A stretch of DNA of 64,000 nt from Humulus lupulus (Eukaryota > Streptophyta > Magnoliopsida > Rosales > Cannabaceae): the NCBI RefSeq assembly GCF_963169125.1, contig NC_084801.1, forward strand, positions 73,535,696-73,599,695. The letters run 5' to 3'. Positions 44,223-57,000 of the stretch are shown here, one piece after another (position 1 is the first letter of the stretch; each line of letters begins with the position of its first letter). Below the pieces are notes generated by a model, which did not search any database, had not been told where the DNA came from, and worked only from the letters and a program-made list of their open reading frames with translations. The position numbers and the translations under genes were made by a program.

Positions 44223-46724
44223 TTACCTAAATAGCTCGGGATACTGATCCCGCATCACTGTCGCTAACTCCCAGGTCGCTTCCTCGACCTTACTATTTCT
44301 CCACAACATTTTCACTAACGGAATTGTCTTATTCCGTAAGACTTTGTCCTTCCGATCCAAAATCTTAACTGGTCGCTCCTCATAGGACAAGTCTGTCTGC
44401 AACTCTAAGTCCTCATACTTTTGTACATTTTTTGTATCAGAAACATACTTCCGCAACATGGAGACATGGAAAACATCATGAACTCCTGATAGCGACGGTG
44501 GCAAGGCCAGCCTATAGGCCACCTGTCCAATCCTCTGTAGGATCTCAAAAGGTCCAACAAATCGAGGGCTCAACTTGCCCTTTACTCCAAACCTCCTCAC
44601 CCCTCTCAATAGTGAAACTCGCAGAAACACGTAGTCCCCAACCTGGAACTCCACGTTTCTACGCTTAGGATCAGCATAGCTTATCTGTCTACTCTGTGAA
44701 ACAAGCATTCTGGCTCGAATCTTCTCAATAGCCTCATTGGTCTTCTGAACCATGTCTGGTCCTAAGTACCTCCTCTCACCCATCTCATCCCAATGTATGG
44801 GTGACCTACACTTTCTCCCATATAACATCTCATAAGGGTCCACCCCAATCGTGGACTGATAGTTGTTGTTATATGAGAACTCAATCAACGGTAAGTACAT
44901 ACTCCAAGACCCCTCAAAATCAATCACACATGCCCTAAGCATGTCTTCCAATACCTGAATCGTCCTCTCAGACTGTCCATCAGTCTGAGGATGAAAAGCT
45001 GTGCTAAACTTCCACTGAGTCCCCATAGCTCTCTGGAGAGCTCCCCAAAACTTGGAGGTAAAGATAGGGTCTCAATCAGATACAATAGACTTTGGAACCC
45101 CATGGAGACGAACTATCTCCCTCACATACAACTCTATATACTGTTCCATTGTATAGGTCGACCTCACTGGTAGAAAATGAGTTGACTTGGTGTATCTGTC
45201 CACTATCACCCACACCGAGTCATGAAGTCCAACTGTCCTGGTTAATCCTCCCACGAAATCCATCGTAATGTCCTCCAACTTCCACTCTGGGATACCCAAA
45301 GGCTGAAGTAATCCCGCTGGTCGCTGATGCTCAGCCTTATCCTGCTGACATGTCAAACATCTAGACACATACTCTACCACATCCTTCTTCATCCCAGGCC
45401 ACCAATATAATCTCCGTAGATCTTGATACATCTTCGTGGTACCCGAATGAAGCGAGTATGGCGTAGTGTGAGACTTATCCAGTATCTCTTGTCTGATCCC
45501 TTCATTTGCCAAAACAAAAATCCGTCCCTGATATCGAAGTAACGCTGTCTCAGAAACAGTATAATCCTTAGTTGCTCCTGCTAAGACATGTTGTCTAACC
45601 TCCTGCAATTGCGCATCCTCTAACTGTCGCTCCTTGACCCGCTCTAACAGGGTCGACTGCAAGGTAATATTGGCTAACTGGCCTACCACCAGTTCTATCT
45701 TTGCCATGACCATCTCATCAACTAATTCCCTCGAGATGTGGGTGGAACTATACAACTGTCCTGGGCCCCTCCGGCTCAATGCATCTGCCACCACATTGGC
45801 TTTCCCAGGGTGGTAAAGGATGTCACAATCATAATTCTTAACTAGCTCCAACCAACCTCTTTGCCTCATGTTCAGATCCTTCTGGGTAAAGAAATACTTC
45901 AAACTCTTATGGTCAGTGTATATCTCACACTTCTCCCCATACAAATAATGACGCCACACCTTCAGTGCGAATACCACTGCAGCTAATTCCAAATCATGAG
46001 TCGGATACCGTTGCTCATACTCCTTCAGCTGCTGAGATGCATAGGCTATAACTTTCTCATTCTGCATCAGCACGCAGCCGAAACCCATCCTTGATGCATC
46101 AAAATAGACCAAAAACTTTCCTTCCTCCGAAGGAAGACTCAACACAGGTGCAGAAATAATTCGTTGCTTTAACTCTTGAAAATTGTTCTCACACTTCTCT
46201 GACCAAACAAACTTCTGATTCTTTCTTGCCAACTTTGTCATCAGTGAATAAATCTTTGAGAACCCCTCTACGAACCGTCTGCAATAACCGGCCAATCCAA
46301 GGAAACTTCGTACCTCCGAGGCATTCCTTGGCCTCGGCCAATCCCTTACTTATTCTACCTTGGACGGATCCACCTCAATCCCTTCTAATCCAACTATATG
46401 TCCAAGAAAGGTCACCTCTGGCAACCAAAACTCACACTTCTTAAACTTGGCATACAACTGATGCTCCCTTAACCTCTGTAAGACCTCTCAGAGATGCTGC
46501 TCATGCTCTGTCTCTGAACTGGAGTATACCAAAATGTCATCGATGAAGACAATGACGAACTGATCCAAGAAATCCTTGAACACCCTATTCATCAGATCCA
46601 TAAAAGCTGTCGGAGCATTGGTCAAACCAAAAGACATGACCAAGAACTCATAATGGCCATACCGTGTTCGAAAGGCCGTCTTTGGTATATCCTCATCTTT
46701 GATCCTCAGCTGATGATAACCAGA
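44223..46724 (-). pseudogene. Tek-A pol, 3' part: RT, RNase H, integrase, chromodomain
   Basis: RT carries the catalytic F-I-D-D at 46536-46547. RNase H ([28 protein letters not shown]) lies at about 46170-45780. Integrase: zinc-binding part ([10 protein letters not shown]), catalytic Asp in MDFVGG, Asp in IVSD, Glu in DGQSER, and GPF segment PRFVGPFEIL. The C-terminus is a chromodomain (PVKILDRKDKVLRN, WRNSKVEEATWEL, about 44350-44226), the heterochromatin-targeting module of chromoviruses. Stops lie at 46725-46727 (RT), near 46485, near 46345 and at 45072-45074. Catalytic residues are intact; only the stops kill it. Confidence 0.92.
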
Positions 46725-48767
46725 TCAAAGATCAATCTTTGAGAACAACGTCTTTCCCTGCAACTGATCAAATAAGTCATCAATCCTTGGTAGAGGGTAC
46801 CTATTCTTGATAGTTAACTTGTTCAATTCTTTGTAGTCTATAAACATCCTTAGAGCCCTGTCCGTCTTCTTAACAAAGAACACTGGAGCGCCCCATGGAG
46901 AATAACTAGGTCTGATGAATCCCAAATCCAGAAGTTCTTGCAACTGTATCTTCAACTCTTTCAGTTCTGCTGGTGCCATCCTATATGGTGACCTTGATAC
47001 TGGTTTTGTCCCCGGTGCTAACTCAATCCCAAACTGAATCTCCCTGCGCGGCAGCAACCCTGGTAAATCCTCAGGAAATACGTCTAAGAATTCACACACC
47101 AATTTAGTCTCTCCCGGCCCTGCTGGCATAACCTTAGTAGTATCCACCACACTAGCCAGAAAACCTATAAATCCACCCTGTAACAAGTCTCTGGTTCTCA
47201 ATGCTGAAATCATGGGTACGCAGGGTCCAGACACCACACCCCCAAAGACAAAAGGGTCCTCGCCCTCAGGCTCAAAAGTAACCATCTTCTTGCTGCAGTC
47301 AATAGTAGCTCCATACCTGACCAACCAATCCATCCCTAAGATCATATCGAAATCCTCCATATCTAGCTCAATCAGATCAACCGAAAGTTCTCTACTATCA
47401 ACCATCACTGGCAATGCCGTAATCCATCTACTAGAAACTACCAGTTCCCCTGTTGGAAACAAAGTCCCAAACTCTGCAGTCCGATACTCAATAGGTCTAC
47501 ACAATCTATCAATCACTCTACTAACAACAAAAGAATGTGTAGCACCAGAATCAATCAATACTGTAAAAGGAGTGCCAGCGCTAGAAAGTTGACCTGTCAC
47601 TACCGAGGGACTAGCCTCAGCCTCTACCTGAGTCAAGGTGAATACTCGAGCTGGAGTCAAGCTATCAACCTTCCCGGCTTCACCTTTCTTTACCGTTGGG
47701 CATTCTTTCATGAGATGCCCTAATGCTCCGCACACAAAGCAGGCCTTGGGCCGACACTCGCCCAGATGGCGTCTTCTACACCTTAGGCACTCCGGATAGG
47801 TCCACCATGCCTCACCGCCACCCTGACGGCTACCCTGACCACCCCGACCCCTCCTATCAGGACTAGCAGTGGTCGAAGTGTAAGGAGCCTTTCTCTTGAA
47901 GTCACTGGGGCCTCCACCCCTACCAGTACATGAATAAGGGGGCACCGCTCTGTGGCCCTCACGCCTCACCACATTCTCCCTCCATATCTTGTTCTCTGCT
48001 TCCTCAGCGGTGAGAGCCTTCTCAACGGCCTGGGCATAAGTTGTTCCTCCAGGTAGCGTTGTGATCCTGACATCCCGCGCAATCATAGAATTAAGCCACC
48101 TAATAAATCGATCTTGCCTAGCAGCATCAGTAGGCACAAGATCTGGTGGAAATTTTGTAAGCCTATCAAATTTTAGGGAAAATTCAGTAACAGTCATATT
48201 TCCCTGCACAAGACTCACGAACTCATTGACCTTTGCTGCCCTGACTGCAACATTGTAGTACTTCTGACTGAACAAGTCCCTGAAACCTTCCCAACTCAAT
48301 GTAGTAACATCCCTGGTCTGCGATGCCACTTCCCACCAGATGCGAGCATCCTCCCTCAACATATAAGTGGCACAGGCCACTCTATCGTGCCCTTCTATCC
48401 TCATGAAATCCAAAATTGTAGTAATCATAGTTAGCCATTGCTCGGTTTTAAATGGATCCGGTCCACCCTCAAAGATTGGGGGTTGCTGCTTCCAGAACCG
48501 CTCATACGACAGATCCCATCTGTTACCAACCTCCCCTGACTGCACAACTGGTACCACTACAGGTGGTACAATAGGGGCAGCACTCCCTGATGGAGCCTGC
48601 TGTCGCAGAATACGGATCTGCTCATCCTGACTCTGTAATTTAACCTGCATATCAGCCATTAACTACTGCCAGTTCTCAAGGACTAGCGGAGGAGTCTGAC
48701 CCTGGTCATCACCCCCGGTCTCGGACCTAGTGCCGGCTAGTCCTGTAGATTTTCTTAGAGGAATAGT
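46725..48767 (-). pseudogene. Tek-A gag, protease and RT N-terminus
   Basis: One 644-codon frame (48659-46725) covers most of gag, protease and the start of RT. Gag: [19 protein letters not shown] and FSQKYYN, then a basic linker and zinc knuckle [14 protein letters not shown] (C-x2-C-x4-H-x4-C, about 47740-47699). Protease: catalytic D-S-G in [10 protein letters not shown] (about 47546-47560) and [10 protein letters not shown] starts with [12 protein letters not shown] and YRMAPAEL. The true gag start probably lies near 48767 (PLRKSTGLAG), where the expected ATG reads ATT. A TAG at 48660-48662 separates it from the long frame. The frame ends in a TGA within IDL-stop-SGYHQ. Confidence 0.92.
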
Positions 48768-49247
48768 TATCCAAGTCAATCTGCAAATAACGACTCGGCA
48801 GTCAGACCATGATAACAGGGTAAAAACTTCTCCAAGATCCACCAATAGAACATAACCAATCACAAACAATCAACATATAAGCATCCATTCTCATGCATTG
48901 GCTGCTAATAAGCACACCTCCAATCTCATTACACAATAGCTATGAAATAGGCATTCATCCATGCACAAGATACAACTAATCACCCAAATTTTCAGGTACA
49001 TGCATAGCTATGCTAATAAACATGCCTCAATATTCTGACACAACAGTCAAGGGCTAGGCCCTATCAGTAACTCATGCTTCCTATTAATCAAATAATTAAA
49101 AACATTCATAACCCATTTCAGGCACAAAAGCATATAACACACATATACATATTACCGTACCCTGATTTGAGCTTGTCTCTAGCAGAGAATGTACATGTCC
49201 AGCCTGTCTTCAGGAACCCTTAAACCTAGGACGCTCTGATACCAAGT
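48768..49247 (-). other. Tek-A leader with primer-binding site
   Basis: Non-coding leader. The minus strand at 49244-49233 is TGGTATCAGAGC, a perfect complement of the 3' end of plant initiator-Met tRNA, four bases inside the LTR. Minus-strand DNA synthesis would start here. Confidence 0.88.
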
Positions 49248-50271
49248 TTTAATGCCCTGGATAGCCAAGACCGCTACCCTGTGTACTTATAAAGGTGCAA
49301 GACTTGCTAATCAAGTCATTAATTTAAAAATGTGTCACTAATCATGAATGATCTAGGGTTAAAAAGGGTTTTGGTCTCAAAAGTTTCCTTTCATATAAAT
49401 AAGCACTTATATACATGGGATCCCAAAAGAAACAGAGTTAAAAAAGTTGGATTACAGACTTCCAAAATATTACAAACTACTGTTAGCCATACTAAGGCAA
49501 AATGTACAATTTCTGGGTCTCTCATCCTTGCCTAAACCTCAACCGTGGTGGCTGAGCAACCGGCCATGTACATTCCACTCGCAGAGCTCTCCCATCAAGG
49601 CTGATCAAGCTTGCCCTTGCCTTTACCTGCACCACGTAGCACCCATGAGCCAAGGCCCAATAAGAAAACATGTGCAACACAAATAGTAATAACATATAAC
49701 AAACTCACTAAGCATGAACTCTCATTATATAATCCACATTAATCACTCAGCATGGATTCAGAATCATGGACGCAATCAAGCACTTATAACATTCATATCA
49801 CATAATAATCAGGGCCGACAACTTATGCCGCACCCTCTGTTTATCCCACTGACTCCGGCCCGCTTAAACCGAGCTCAGTGCATATCAAACTGTCCTTGGC
49901 TACCAGTGGCCAAGCCGCGCCCTGTGTGCAAGTGTAACCCTTGGCACCCTTAGGCTGTTGGTTCAATAATTAGCCTGCATGGCATAATACCATCTATTTA
50001 AGCATACACAATAGGGAACCCTTAGTCCCATCACATATATTCAACCAGGTGCAGTTTTCTTACCTTTAATCTTTGCGGCTATTGATTATGGCAACGCTCG
50101 TCAAGCACGATCTGTTCCCGAGCCTTAGCTTATATCACCTAGCCACAACCAAGGAGAAGGATACCATCAACAAACTTAAATGAGCTTCTAGACAAAGTTT
50201 TAATCTTCGAAACATTGAATTTCACCAAACATGGTAAAAGATTCAATCTCGAGCACCCTAGCCACACCAGA
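49248..50271 (-). repeat. Tek-A 5' LTR, truncated (1024 bp)
   Basis: Aligns with the first kilobase of the 41922 LTR, including the CACCCTCTGTTTATCCCA block near 49830. The TG terminus is TT. It stops after GAGCACCCTAG, where Tek-B RT begins. Either a deletion or ectopic recombination removed the other 1.2 kb. Confidence 0.85.
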
Positions 50272-50815
50272 ATGTCTCGATGAACACAATCTCAAACTTG
50301 TCCTAATAGTCCTTGAAAACCCTATTCATCATATCCATAAAAGTTGCTAGGGCATTGGTTAATCCAAAGGATATAACAAGGAATTCATAGTGTCCATACC
50401 TTGTGCGGAAAGCGGTCTTTGGTATGTCCTCCCCCTTGATCCTTAACTGATGGTAACCTGACTGGAGATCAATCATGGAAAACACTGTACTTCTTTGTAG
50501 CTGGTGAAACAAATCTTCAATCCTAGGTAGTGGATACTTATTCTTAATGGTCAACTTGTCCAGCTCCTTGTAGTCAATACACATCCTAAGAGACCCATCC
50601 TTCTTCTTGACAAACAACACTGGAGCACCCCATGGCGAAAAACTCGGTCTGATGAACCCCAAGTCCAGTAACTCCTATAACTGAATCTTCAACTCTACCA
50701 GAGCCATTCTATTTGGTGTCCTAGATACTGGCTCAACTCCTGGCACCAACTTAATAACAAACTCAATCTCTCACTTCGGCGACAATCCTCGCAGGTCTGT
50801 TGGAAATATATCTAG
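50272..50815 (-). pseudogene. Tek-B RT fragment, left of the Tat-5 insertion
   Basis: RT of a Tekay element: [52 protein letters not shown] and ISFGLTNA. A 1-base deletion sits in the catalytic F-I-D-D motif at about 50285-50300. The sequence stops a few bases later at the junction with the Tek-A LTR. Stops are near 50300 and 50675-50780. The right edge 50811-50815 (TCTAG) is the Tat-5 target copy and encodes part of the conserved EFLDxFP linker between protease and RT. Confidence 0.88.
50811..50815 (+). repeat. Target site duplication of Tat-5, left copy
   Basis: TCTAG directly before the LTR start TGTACG; the same five bases follow the 3' LTR at 63320-63324. Confidence 0.93.
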
Positions 50816-51265
50816 TGTACGCCCTGATTCTCCCACAGGCTGATTAGCGAGCTGAGGTACGACCTGGTCATGATTACCAGGCAGGCATCCCCAAGACCGA
50901 AGCTGCCATCATAAGATCATACCTCCTTAGCTCGAGGTAACCTAAGGATTCGCCTCTGATTACTTAAGGACTAAGTCCAGGCTCTGAAGGCCGAAGGCCG
51001 CGTTAAGTATCCAGCTCGTGGTACGAGCTAGAGTTGGAGGCTATGACCCTTTATAAAGTCAACCACGCAAGGTAAACGTGCATATACCAGACATCACGTG
51101 TCTGATATATCCCTGACTTCTCGGACACGCAGCAGGAGCGTGCGTATTTAGACACCCACGACTGGCTTGGGCCGTGCGGCCCATTATCTCCTTAATTATT
51201 GATTTGATCACACTTATGTGTCAGGTTTAGGAATTAATCATGAATGTCACAGAGTTGACATGATA

Positions 51266-51296
51266 GGTAAGAAGGTCATGGGATGACCTTCTTACC
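51266..51296. promoter_or_regulatory. Perfect 14-bp inverted repeat upstream of the Tat-5 TATA box
   Basis: GGTAAGAAGGTCAT, loop GGG, ATGACCTTCTTACC. The identical structure is at 63013-63043 in the 3' LTR. Candidate transcription-factor site or hairpin; role inferred from position. Confidence 0.7.
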
Positions 51297-51316
51297 AACT
51301 CCCAGGTGCCTTCTCC

Positions 51317-51324
51317 TATAAATA
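51317..51324 (+). promoter_or_regulatory. Tat-5 LTR TATA box
   Basis: TATAAATA, the same octamer as in the Tat-1, Tat-2 and Tat-3 LTRs; repeated at 63064-63071. Confidence 0.75.
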
Positions 51325-51572
51325 TGGAGACCTTGGGAGTTAATAGAGGTTGGATTCTTGATTGTAAGAAATACCCTGTAATCTAATATCCAGTATATAG
51401 CAATAATACTGACTAGTGGAGTAGAAGGATTTTAACCTTTGAACCACTCAAAAAACGTACTTTGAGTCACCATTTCATTTCCTGAGATCATATATCTATT
51501 TTGGTTCAACATAAGCACTAATCCCTTTCTCTTCTTTTCTTAATTTCCTGTTGGCGAAGAACCGCGTCAACA

Positions 51573-51627
51573 GTTTGGTCCTTTCATTGAGAGCAAGTTC
51601 GATTAGTGATGTCACAAACATCCAACT
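51573..51627 (+). other. Tat-5 primer-binding region and leader
   Basis: GTTTGGTCCTTTCATTGAGA follows the LTR directly and nearly equals the Tat-2 sequence at the same place. The tRNA is not identified. Confidence 0.55.
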
Positions 51628-54047
51628 ATGTTGACCACTCGATCCAGGCACAGTAACGAGACGGAACAGCATGATGGGCAGGAGGCTCATCATACTGCCA
51701 TCCCTGGTGAACAAGTTCCTGAAGCCTAGCAGCGGCCAGGAAAGCAGCCGGTGGGCCAAGATGACACCGAAAGTTCGGCACCACGGCCACCTAATCCAAA
51801 CCCGTGTTATTACACGGTGGTGGAGATGGAAAATGCTCAGCTGAGGAGCCAGCTAGCAATAGCTAACCAGCAGATCAAGGATGTGCTGGCCCGACTACCC
51901 CCTCTCACAACCGACGCTAACGTCGGAGAGAGGCAAGGCGAGTCTCCTAAGTCTCGTCGGGGTAATCGGTCCAGGCATAGCCGCTCGGACAGACTTCCGA
52001 CAGCCAACTCCACCCCTTCATCACACCATCGAGAGGCAGACTTCAGAGGAATGCCTAGAGCCGAACAACAGCAATACAGCCGTTCGGTCAGAACTTCAAC
52101 TCCTAGCTCCCAACCAGCCTCGAGTGCGCCCAGGGAGGGCTCCCAGCGTCAGCCCGTCCCCAACAGCCGTCCTGTGCCTCAGCCAGATCGCCAGGCGCGG
52201 GACCAGATGGTTGGCAGGGCCGAAAGGCCTCCACTGAACTTGATCCGACCTGATGGATCCAGGAACGCATCTCCAGTCAGGCATCCTCCGTCTCTAATCA
52301 GATATCCATCTCCTCCTCGGCCCGTCCGAGATATTCCATCCTGCGGAAGTAGCAGGAGAGATCTGCCATCAGCTGGACCTTCCCGGCGTAGCAGGGCGCC
52401 AAGGGAAAGCCCAGGTCCTCTGCACCAAAGGCAAGCTCCGAGCCTCACCAACAGGAGCTACTGGATCAGTAGTCGTCGGAGTGATATTTCTGGCGAAGAC
52501 CTGCGTCAGCGTTTGAGTTCAGCACAAAGTCCACAAGCCACCTAGGGGGGCGACCTGCGAGACCGCCTTAACTCTCACAGGGGAGAGCCAGCAGGAGGAA
52601 ACAACCTTGCTCGCTCAGGGGGGGCCCTGTCTGAAGTACATAACGGTGGGAATGCCCCAAATAACCTATCTCAAGATTGGAGGGGGAATAACCCACCAAA
52701 TATGTACATTGGATCCGGAGCTGTTGAACAACCCCGGAATAACCAAGGACAGCAGGACAAAACCCTCGAGCTCCTGGCACAGATGGATGAGCTGATGAGG
52801 AAGCTCCTGTCAGAAAAAGAAAAAGATGAATATGATTCAGGGGACGAGATGGAGCTCTTCGCCCCCAGCATAGCAGCAACGGCTTACCCACCTGGTTTCC
52901 GTATGCCGCACCTGTCTAAGTTCAATGGAGATGGAGACCCGTCGGATCACCTAGGGATGTTTAACACCCTCATGATGGCTCACAACATCGGCCCCGAGCT
53001 GAGATGCTTGATATTCCCTTCCACACTGACTGGACCAGCCAGGCAGTGGTTCAAGCAAGGAAAAAGGCAGTCAATCAGCTCCTGGAAGACTTTCTCTACA
53101 AATTTCAAAAGGGCATTCCGAGCCTCCCAGGCTGCCCACATTCAGGCCGACTCTTTGGCTAACGTGAAGCAGCAGCCCGGGGAAACTCTGAAGGCCTACC
53201 TGAGCAGATTTGCGAACATCGCTGCTCGGGCCAGAGACGCGGATGATAGCTCCAAGCTCATGGCCATGAGAACTGGAATCCTCATCGGAGGGGACCTCTA
53301 GAAAGACATACAAAGAAAGGGAGCCAGCTCGGTTAACGAATTCTTTAACAGGGCCCAGGAATGGATTAATCTGGAGGAAGCCGAAGCCTCAGCTGCCTGA
53401 ACCAGCCAGGTCCTTAATCAGCCCGCTAGAGTGGGGACGGAGGTCGTGGCAGCAACCCAACATGTCACACAGAACAACTAGCTCGGTGGAGGCAAAAGAA
53501 AGGGGAATGGTGAAGGCAGCCAACACGGCCAAAAGAAGAATAAGTCCGTAGACAAGTTTAAGCCTGTCTACGCTACTTATATAGAGCTCACCCAGTCTAG
53601 GGAGAATATTTTCCTAGCTAATTCTACTCGCCTCCCCTAGAAGAGGCCCGACCCGTTGAAGCACCAAAAGGGGAAGAGAGATACCTCCAAGTTTTGCCGC
53701 TTTCACAACGATGTTGGCCACAACACCGATGATTGTAGGCATCTAAAGGATGAGATCGAGACTCTCATCCGAGCTGGCCCCTTGGCTCAATACGCGTGGA
53801 ATAGAGTCCCAGCAGGTTGACCTGCTCCAGAAGTCCCGGCCAGTCAGCTCGGGTCTCGGATAGATCAGGACGTCCCTCCTCCCGTGGTTGGAGGGGAGAT
53901 ATCCTCCATCTCTGGAGGTCCACATGTGGCTGGCACGAGTAGGGATGCCCAGAATAGGTACGTGAACGAACTTAAGGCGCACAATGGAGAAGAGTTCATC
54001 CCGGAGCAGCGTCTGCCAAAGCAACAGCGTTGGAGAAGCAACCAATC
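51628..54047 (+). pseudogene. Tat-5 gag
   Basis: The ATG at 51628 (M-L-T-T-R-S) matches the Tat-2 gag start. A long Pro/Ser/Arg-rich N-terminal region reaches 52545. The capsid-like core is at about 52880-53300 (FRMPHLSKFNGDGDPSDHLG, ARQWFKQGKRQSI, LANVKQQPGETL). The nucleic-acid-binding motif C-x2-H-x4-H-x4-C (CRFHNDVGHNTDDC) is at about 53695-53736. In-frame stops are at 51727, 52543, 53299, 53398, 53479, 53638 and 53818, each one substitution from a sense codon and most fitting C-to-T changes. A frame change lies between 53820 and 54048, before pol. Confidence 0.88.
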
Positions 54048-57000
54048 ATTTTTACAGAAGATGATGCGGGCCATGTCCAGTTCCCGCACAATGACCCTCT
54101 GGTCGTAGCAGTTTAGCTCGCTAATCGGAGGGTTAGGAGGGTGTTCATCGACAATGGGAGCTCGGTGAACCTCCTATTCCGGTTCACGTTAGAAAAAATG
54201 GGTTTGACTGTCGCCGAGCGGAAGTCGACCTCCATGATGCTGTATGGTTTTGCGGGAGAAGGATCAGCGGCCATAGGGACGATCGAGCTGGTGATCACCC
54301 TGGGAGAAGGATCTTGGGCAGTCTCCAAACTCCTCCAGTTCGTGGTCATCGACTGCTCCGCTGCATACAACGCAATTTTGGGACGACCTACGCTCATAGC
54401 TTTTGAGGCCGTAACTTCCATTCACCACCTCGCGATGAAATTCCCTACTTCCACGGGAATATGCACTGTCCATGGCGATCAGCTCGCTGCCAGGGAATGC
54501 TACAGAATTTCCATGAAGGGAAAATCTAAACCTGGGCAGATGGCAATGGCCATTCAAGGTGGTAAAGAGGAATCTCAGGAACCTTTAGCTGATCCTGAGA
54601 TTGAAAAACCTCAAAGCGCCGAAGGGGAAAATGTCGTCTTAAGTGAGGATATTGACCCTCGAATAAGCGAGGATAGATCCAAGCTCCAGGCTATTGAGGA
54701 GCTCGAGGAAGTGAACATCGATCCGCAGAATCCATCACGGATGATCAAGCTCGGAAAAAACCTCTGCAGCGAGAGGAAGTCGGAGCTGGTCAGTTTTTTG
54801 CGGGATAACCTGGATGTGTTTGCATGGTCACACGAGGACATGGTGGGAATCAGCCTGAGTGTCATCATGCACACACTTCATCTGGATAAAAGCGTTCCTG
54901 CGAAGTCCCAGAAGCAGAGACGCCTAGGAACAACCCGGGCTGAAGCCTTGGAGGAAGAGGTAGCCCAGCTCAAAAAATGTGGCTTTATCCGTGAAGCCAA
55001 GTTTCCAATATGGGTCGCCAACCCTATGATGGTCCCGAAGCCCAACGGAAAATGGAAGACCTGTATAGACTTCTCCGACCGGAATAAAGCATGCCCCAAG
55101 GATTGTTTTCCACTACCAAGGATTGACCAGTTGGTAGATGCCACGGCAGGGCACGAGCTCATGTCATTTATGGATGCGTACTCGGGCTACAATCAAATCG
55201 CCATGAATCCGACGGATCTGGAGCACACCAGTTTCATGACCCCGACTAACGTTTATTGTTACAAGGTCATGCCCTTCGGTCTGAAGAACGCCGGAGCTAC
55301 GTATCAAAGGTTGGTGAATAGAATGTTCGCAGGCCAGATCGGAAAAAACATGGAAGTGTACGTCGATGACATGCTAGTCAAGTCAAAGACTGCCGATAAC
55401 CATGTTTCCGACCTGGAGGAATGCTTCAAGATACTACAGGAGTATGGCATGAGGCTTAATCCACAGAAGTGCACTTTTGGAGTCGCATCGAGAAAATTCC
55501 TAGGTTTCATCGTCAATACCCGGGGAATCGAGGCGAAGCCCGACAAGATCAGATCATTGCTCGAGCTCCCCTCGTCCAGGTCGCGAAAATATGTCCAAGG
55601 CCTGACCAAGAAAAGTGGCAGCCCTCAATCAGTTTATTTCCAAGTCCACTGATAAGTGTTTTCCATTCTACAACCTGCTCCGAGGAAATAAGAAGTTTGA
55701 GTGGACAGAAGAGTGCGAAAGCGCTTTCCTTGACCTGAAAGCACATCTGGCCGAGCCACCCGTACTATCCAAACCAAAAGCAAGAGAGCCTCTTTTTCTC
55801 TACCTGGCTGTCACAGAGGATGCAGCCAGTGCCGTATTGGTCTGGGAAGAAGACCGGATTCAGAAGCCAGTCTACTACATAAACAAGAGACTCCTCGGAG
55901 CTGAATCTCGGTACCCATTGATGGAGAAACTGGCGTTCTGCCTTATCATGGCCTCGCGAAAGCTCAGGCCGTATTTCCAATCCCACTCGATACACGTCAT
56001 GACCGATCAGCCTTTAAGGCAGCTTTTGCAAAAACCTGAAGCATCAGGACATTTGTTAAAGTGGGTAATCGAGATCAGCCAGATCGAGATTCTGTACACT
56101 CCGCGAACTGCTATAAAGAGTCAGACCCTGGCCGATTTTGTAGCCGAGTGCACAGGATTCCAGGAGGATCCTGCAAAAGCCTCACCCCAGGTCGCCTCGG
56201 CCCAGGCATCGTGGAGGATATTCGTGGATGGTTCATCCAACGAGAACGGATCCGGAGCTGGAATCATTTTGATATCCCCTAAAGGACATAGATTCCACTC
56301 AGCTCTGAGGTTCGGGTTCAAGGCCTCCAACAACGAGGCCGAATACGAAGCTTTGCTGGCCGGGCTAAGGATAGCTCAGGAGCTGAAGGCGAGCTCCGTC
56401 TAGTGCTTCAGTGACTCCCATCTCGTGGTAAACCAGGTTCTGGGAGAATATCAAGCACGAGGGCCGAATATGGCTGCCTACCTAGCAAGGGTAAAGGTTG
56501 AGCTGTCCGCGTTCTGGCTGGGCTCAATCGAACAGATACCTCGAGATCAGAATGCTAACGCAGACGCTCTCGCCAAGCTCGCCACCTCCTGGGAGACGGA
56601 GACCTTAGGGCTAGTGCCAGTAGTATTCTTGGAGAAACCAAGTATCGAGGGAGCCAGGGAGGAGGTCGAGATGATTGACGCCAGGCCGACCTGGATGACT
56701 CCCATCCTTGAGTATCTCGTCGAGGGAAAGTTTCCTGAAGGGCGTAATGATGCGCGACGAGTTCTGTATCAAGCTCCTAGGTACACTATGGTAGATGGGG
56801 CGTTATACCGGCGTGGGCACTCCCTACCTCTCCTGCGATGTGTTCTTCCAGGCGACGCAAAGGCCATCCTGCAAGAAGTGCATGAGGGATTTTGCGGAGA
56901 TCACACTGGGGGGCAAAGCTTGGCCTTGAAGGTCTTGAGGCAAGGTTATTACTGGCCAACTTTGTCTAAAGACTCAATCTCATACGTGAGGAAATGCGAC

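Larger units (their letters stand above)
41922..50271 (-). mobile_element. Tek-A: nearly complete Tekay chromovirus
   Basis: On the minus strand: truncated 5' LTR (50271-49248), primer site, leader, gag, protease, RT, RNase H, integrase with chromodomain, PPT and complete 3' LTR (44186-41922). The best-preserved Tekay copy in the window. Its coding region is broken only by a handful of stops, several of them at former CGA codons. The 5' LTR is fused to the RT of Tek-B at about 50271. Confidence 0.9.
50816..51572 (+). repeat. Tat-5 5' LTR (757 bp)
   Basis: Start TGTACGCCC, end CGCGTCAACA. TATA box TATAAATA at 51317-51324. A perfect inverted repeat with 14-base arms (51266-51279 and 51283-51296) stands 20 bases upstream of the TATA box. 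It would drive the genomic RNA and gag-pol. Confidence 0.95.

Noticed and set aside
53743..54557. Minus-strand open frames over Tat-5 gag and protease
   Set aside because: Overlap clear gag and protease coding sequence on the plus strand; no independent support.
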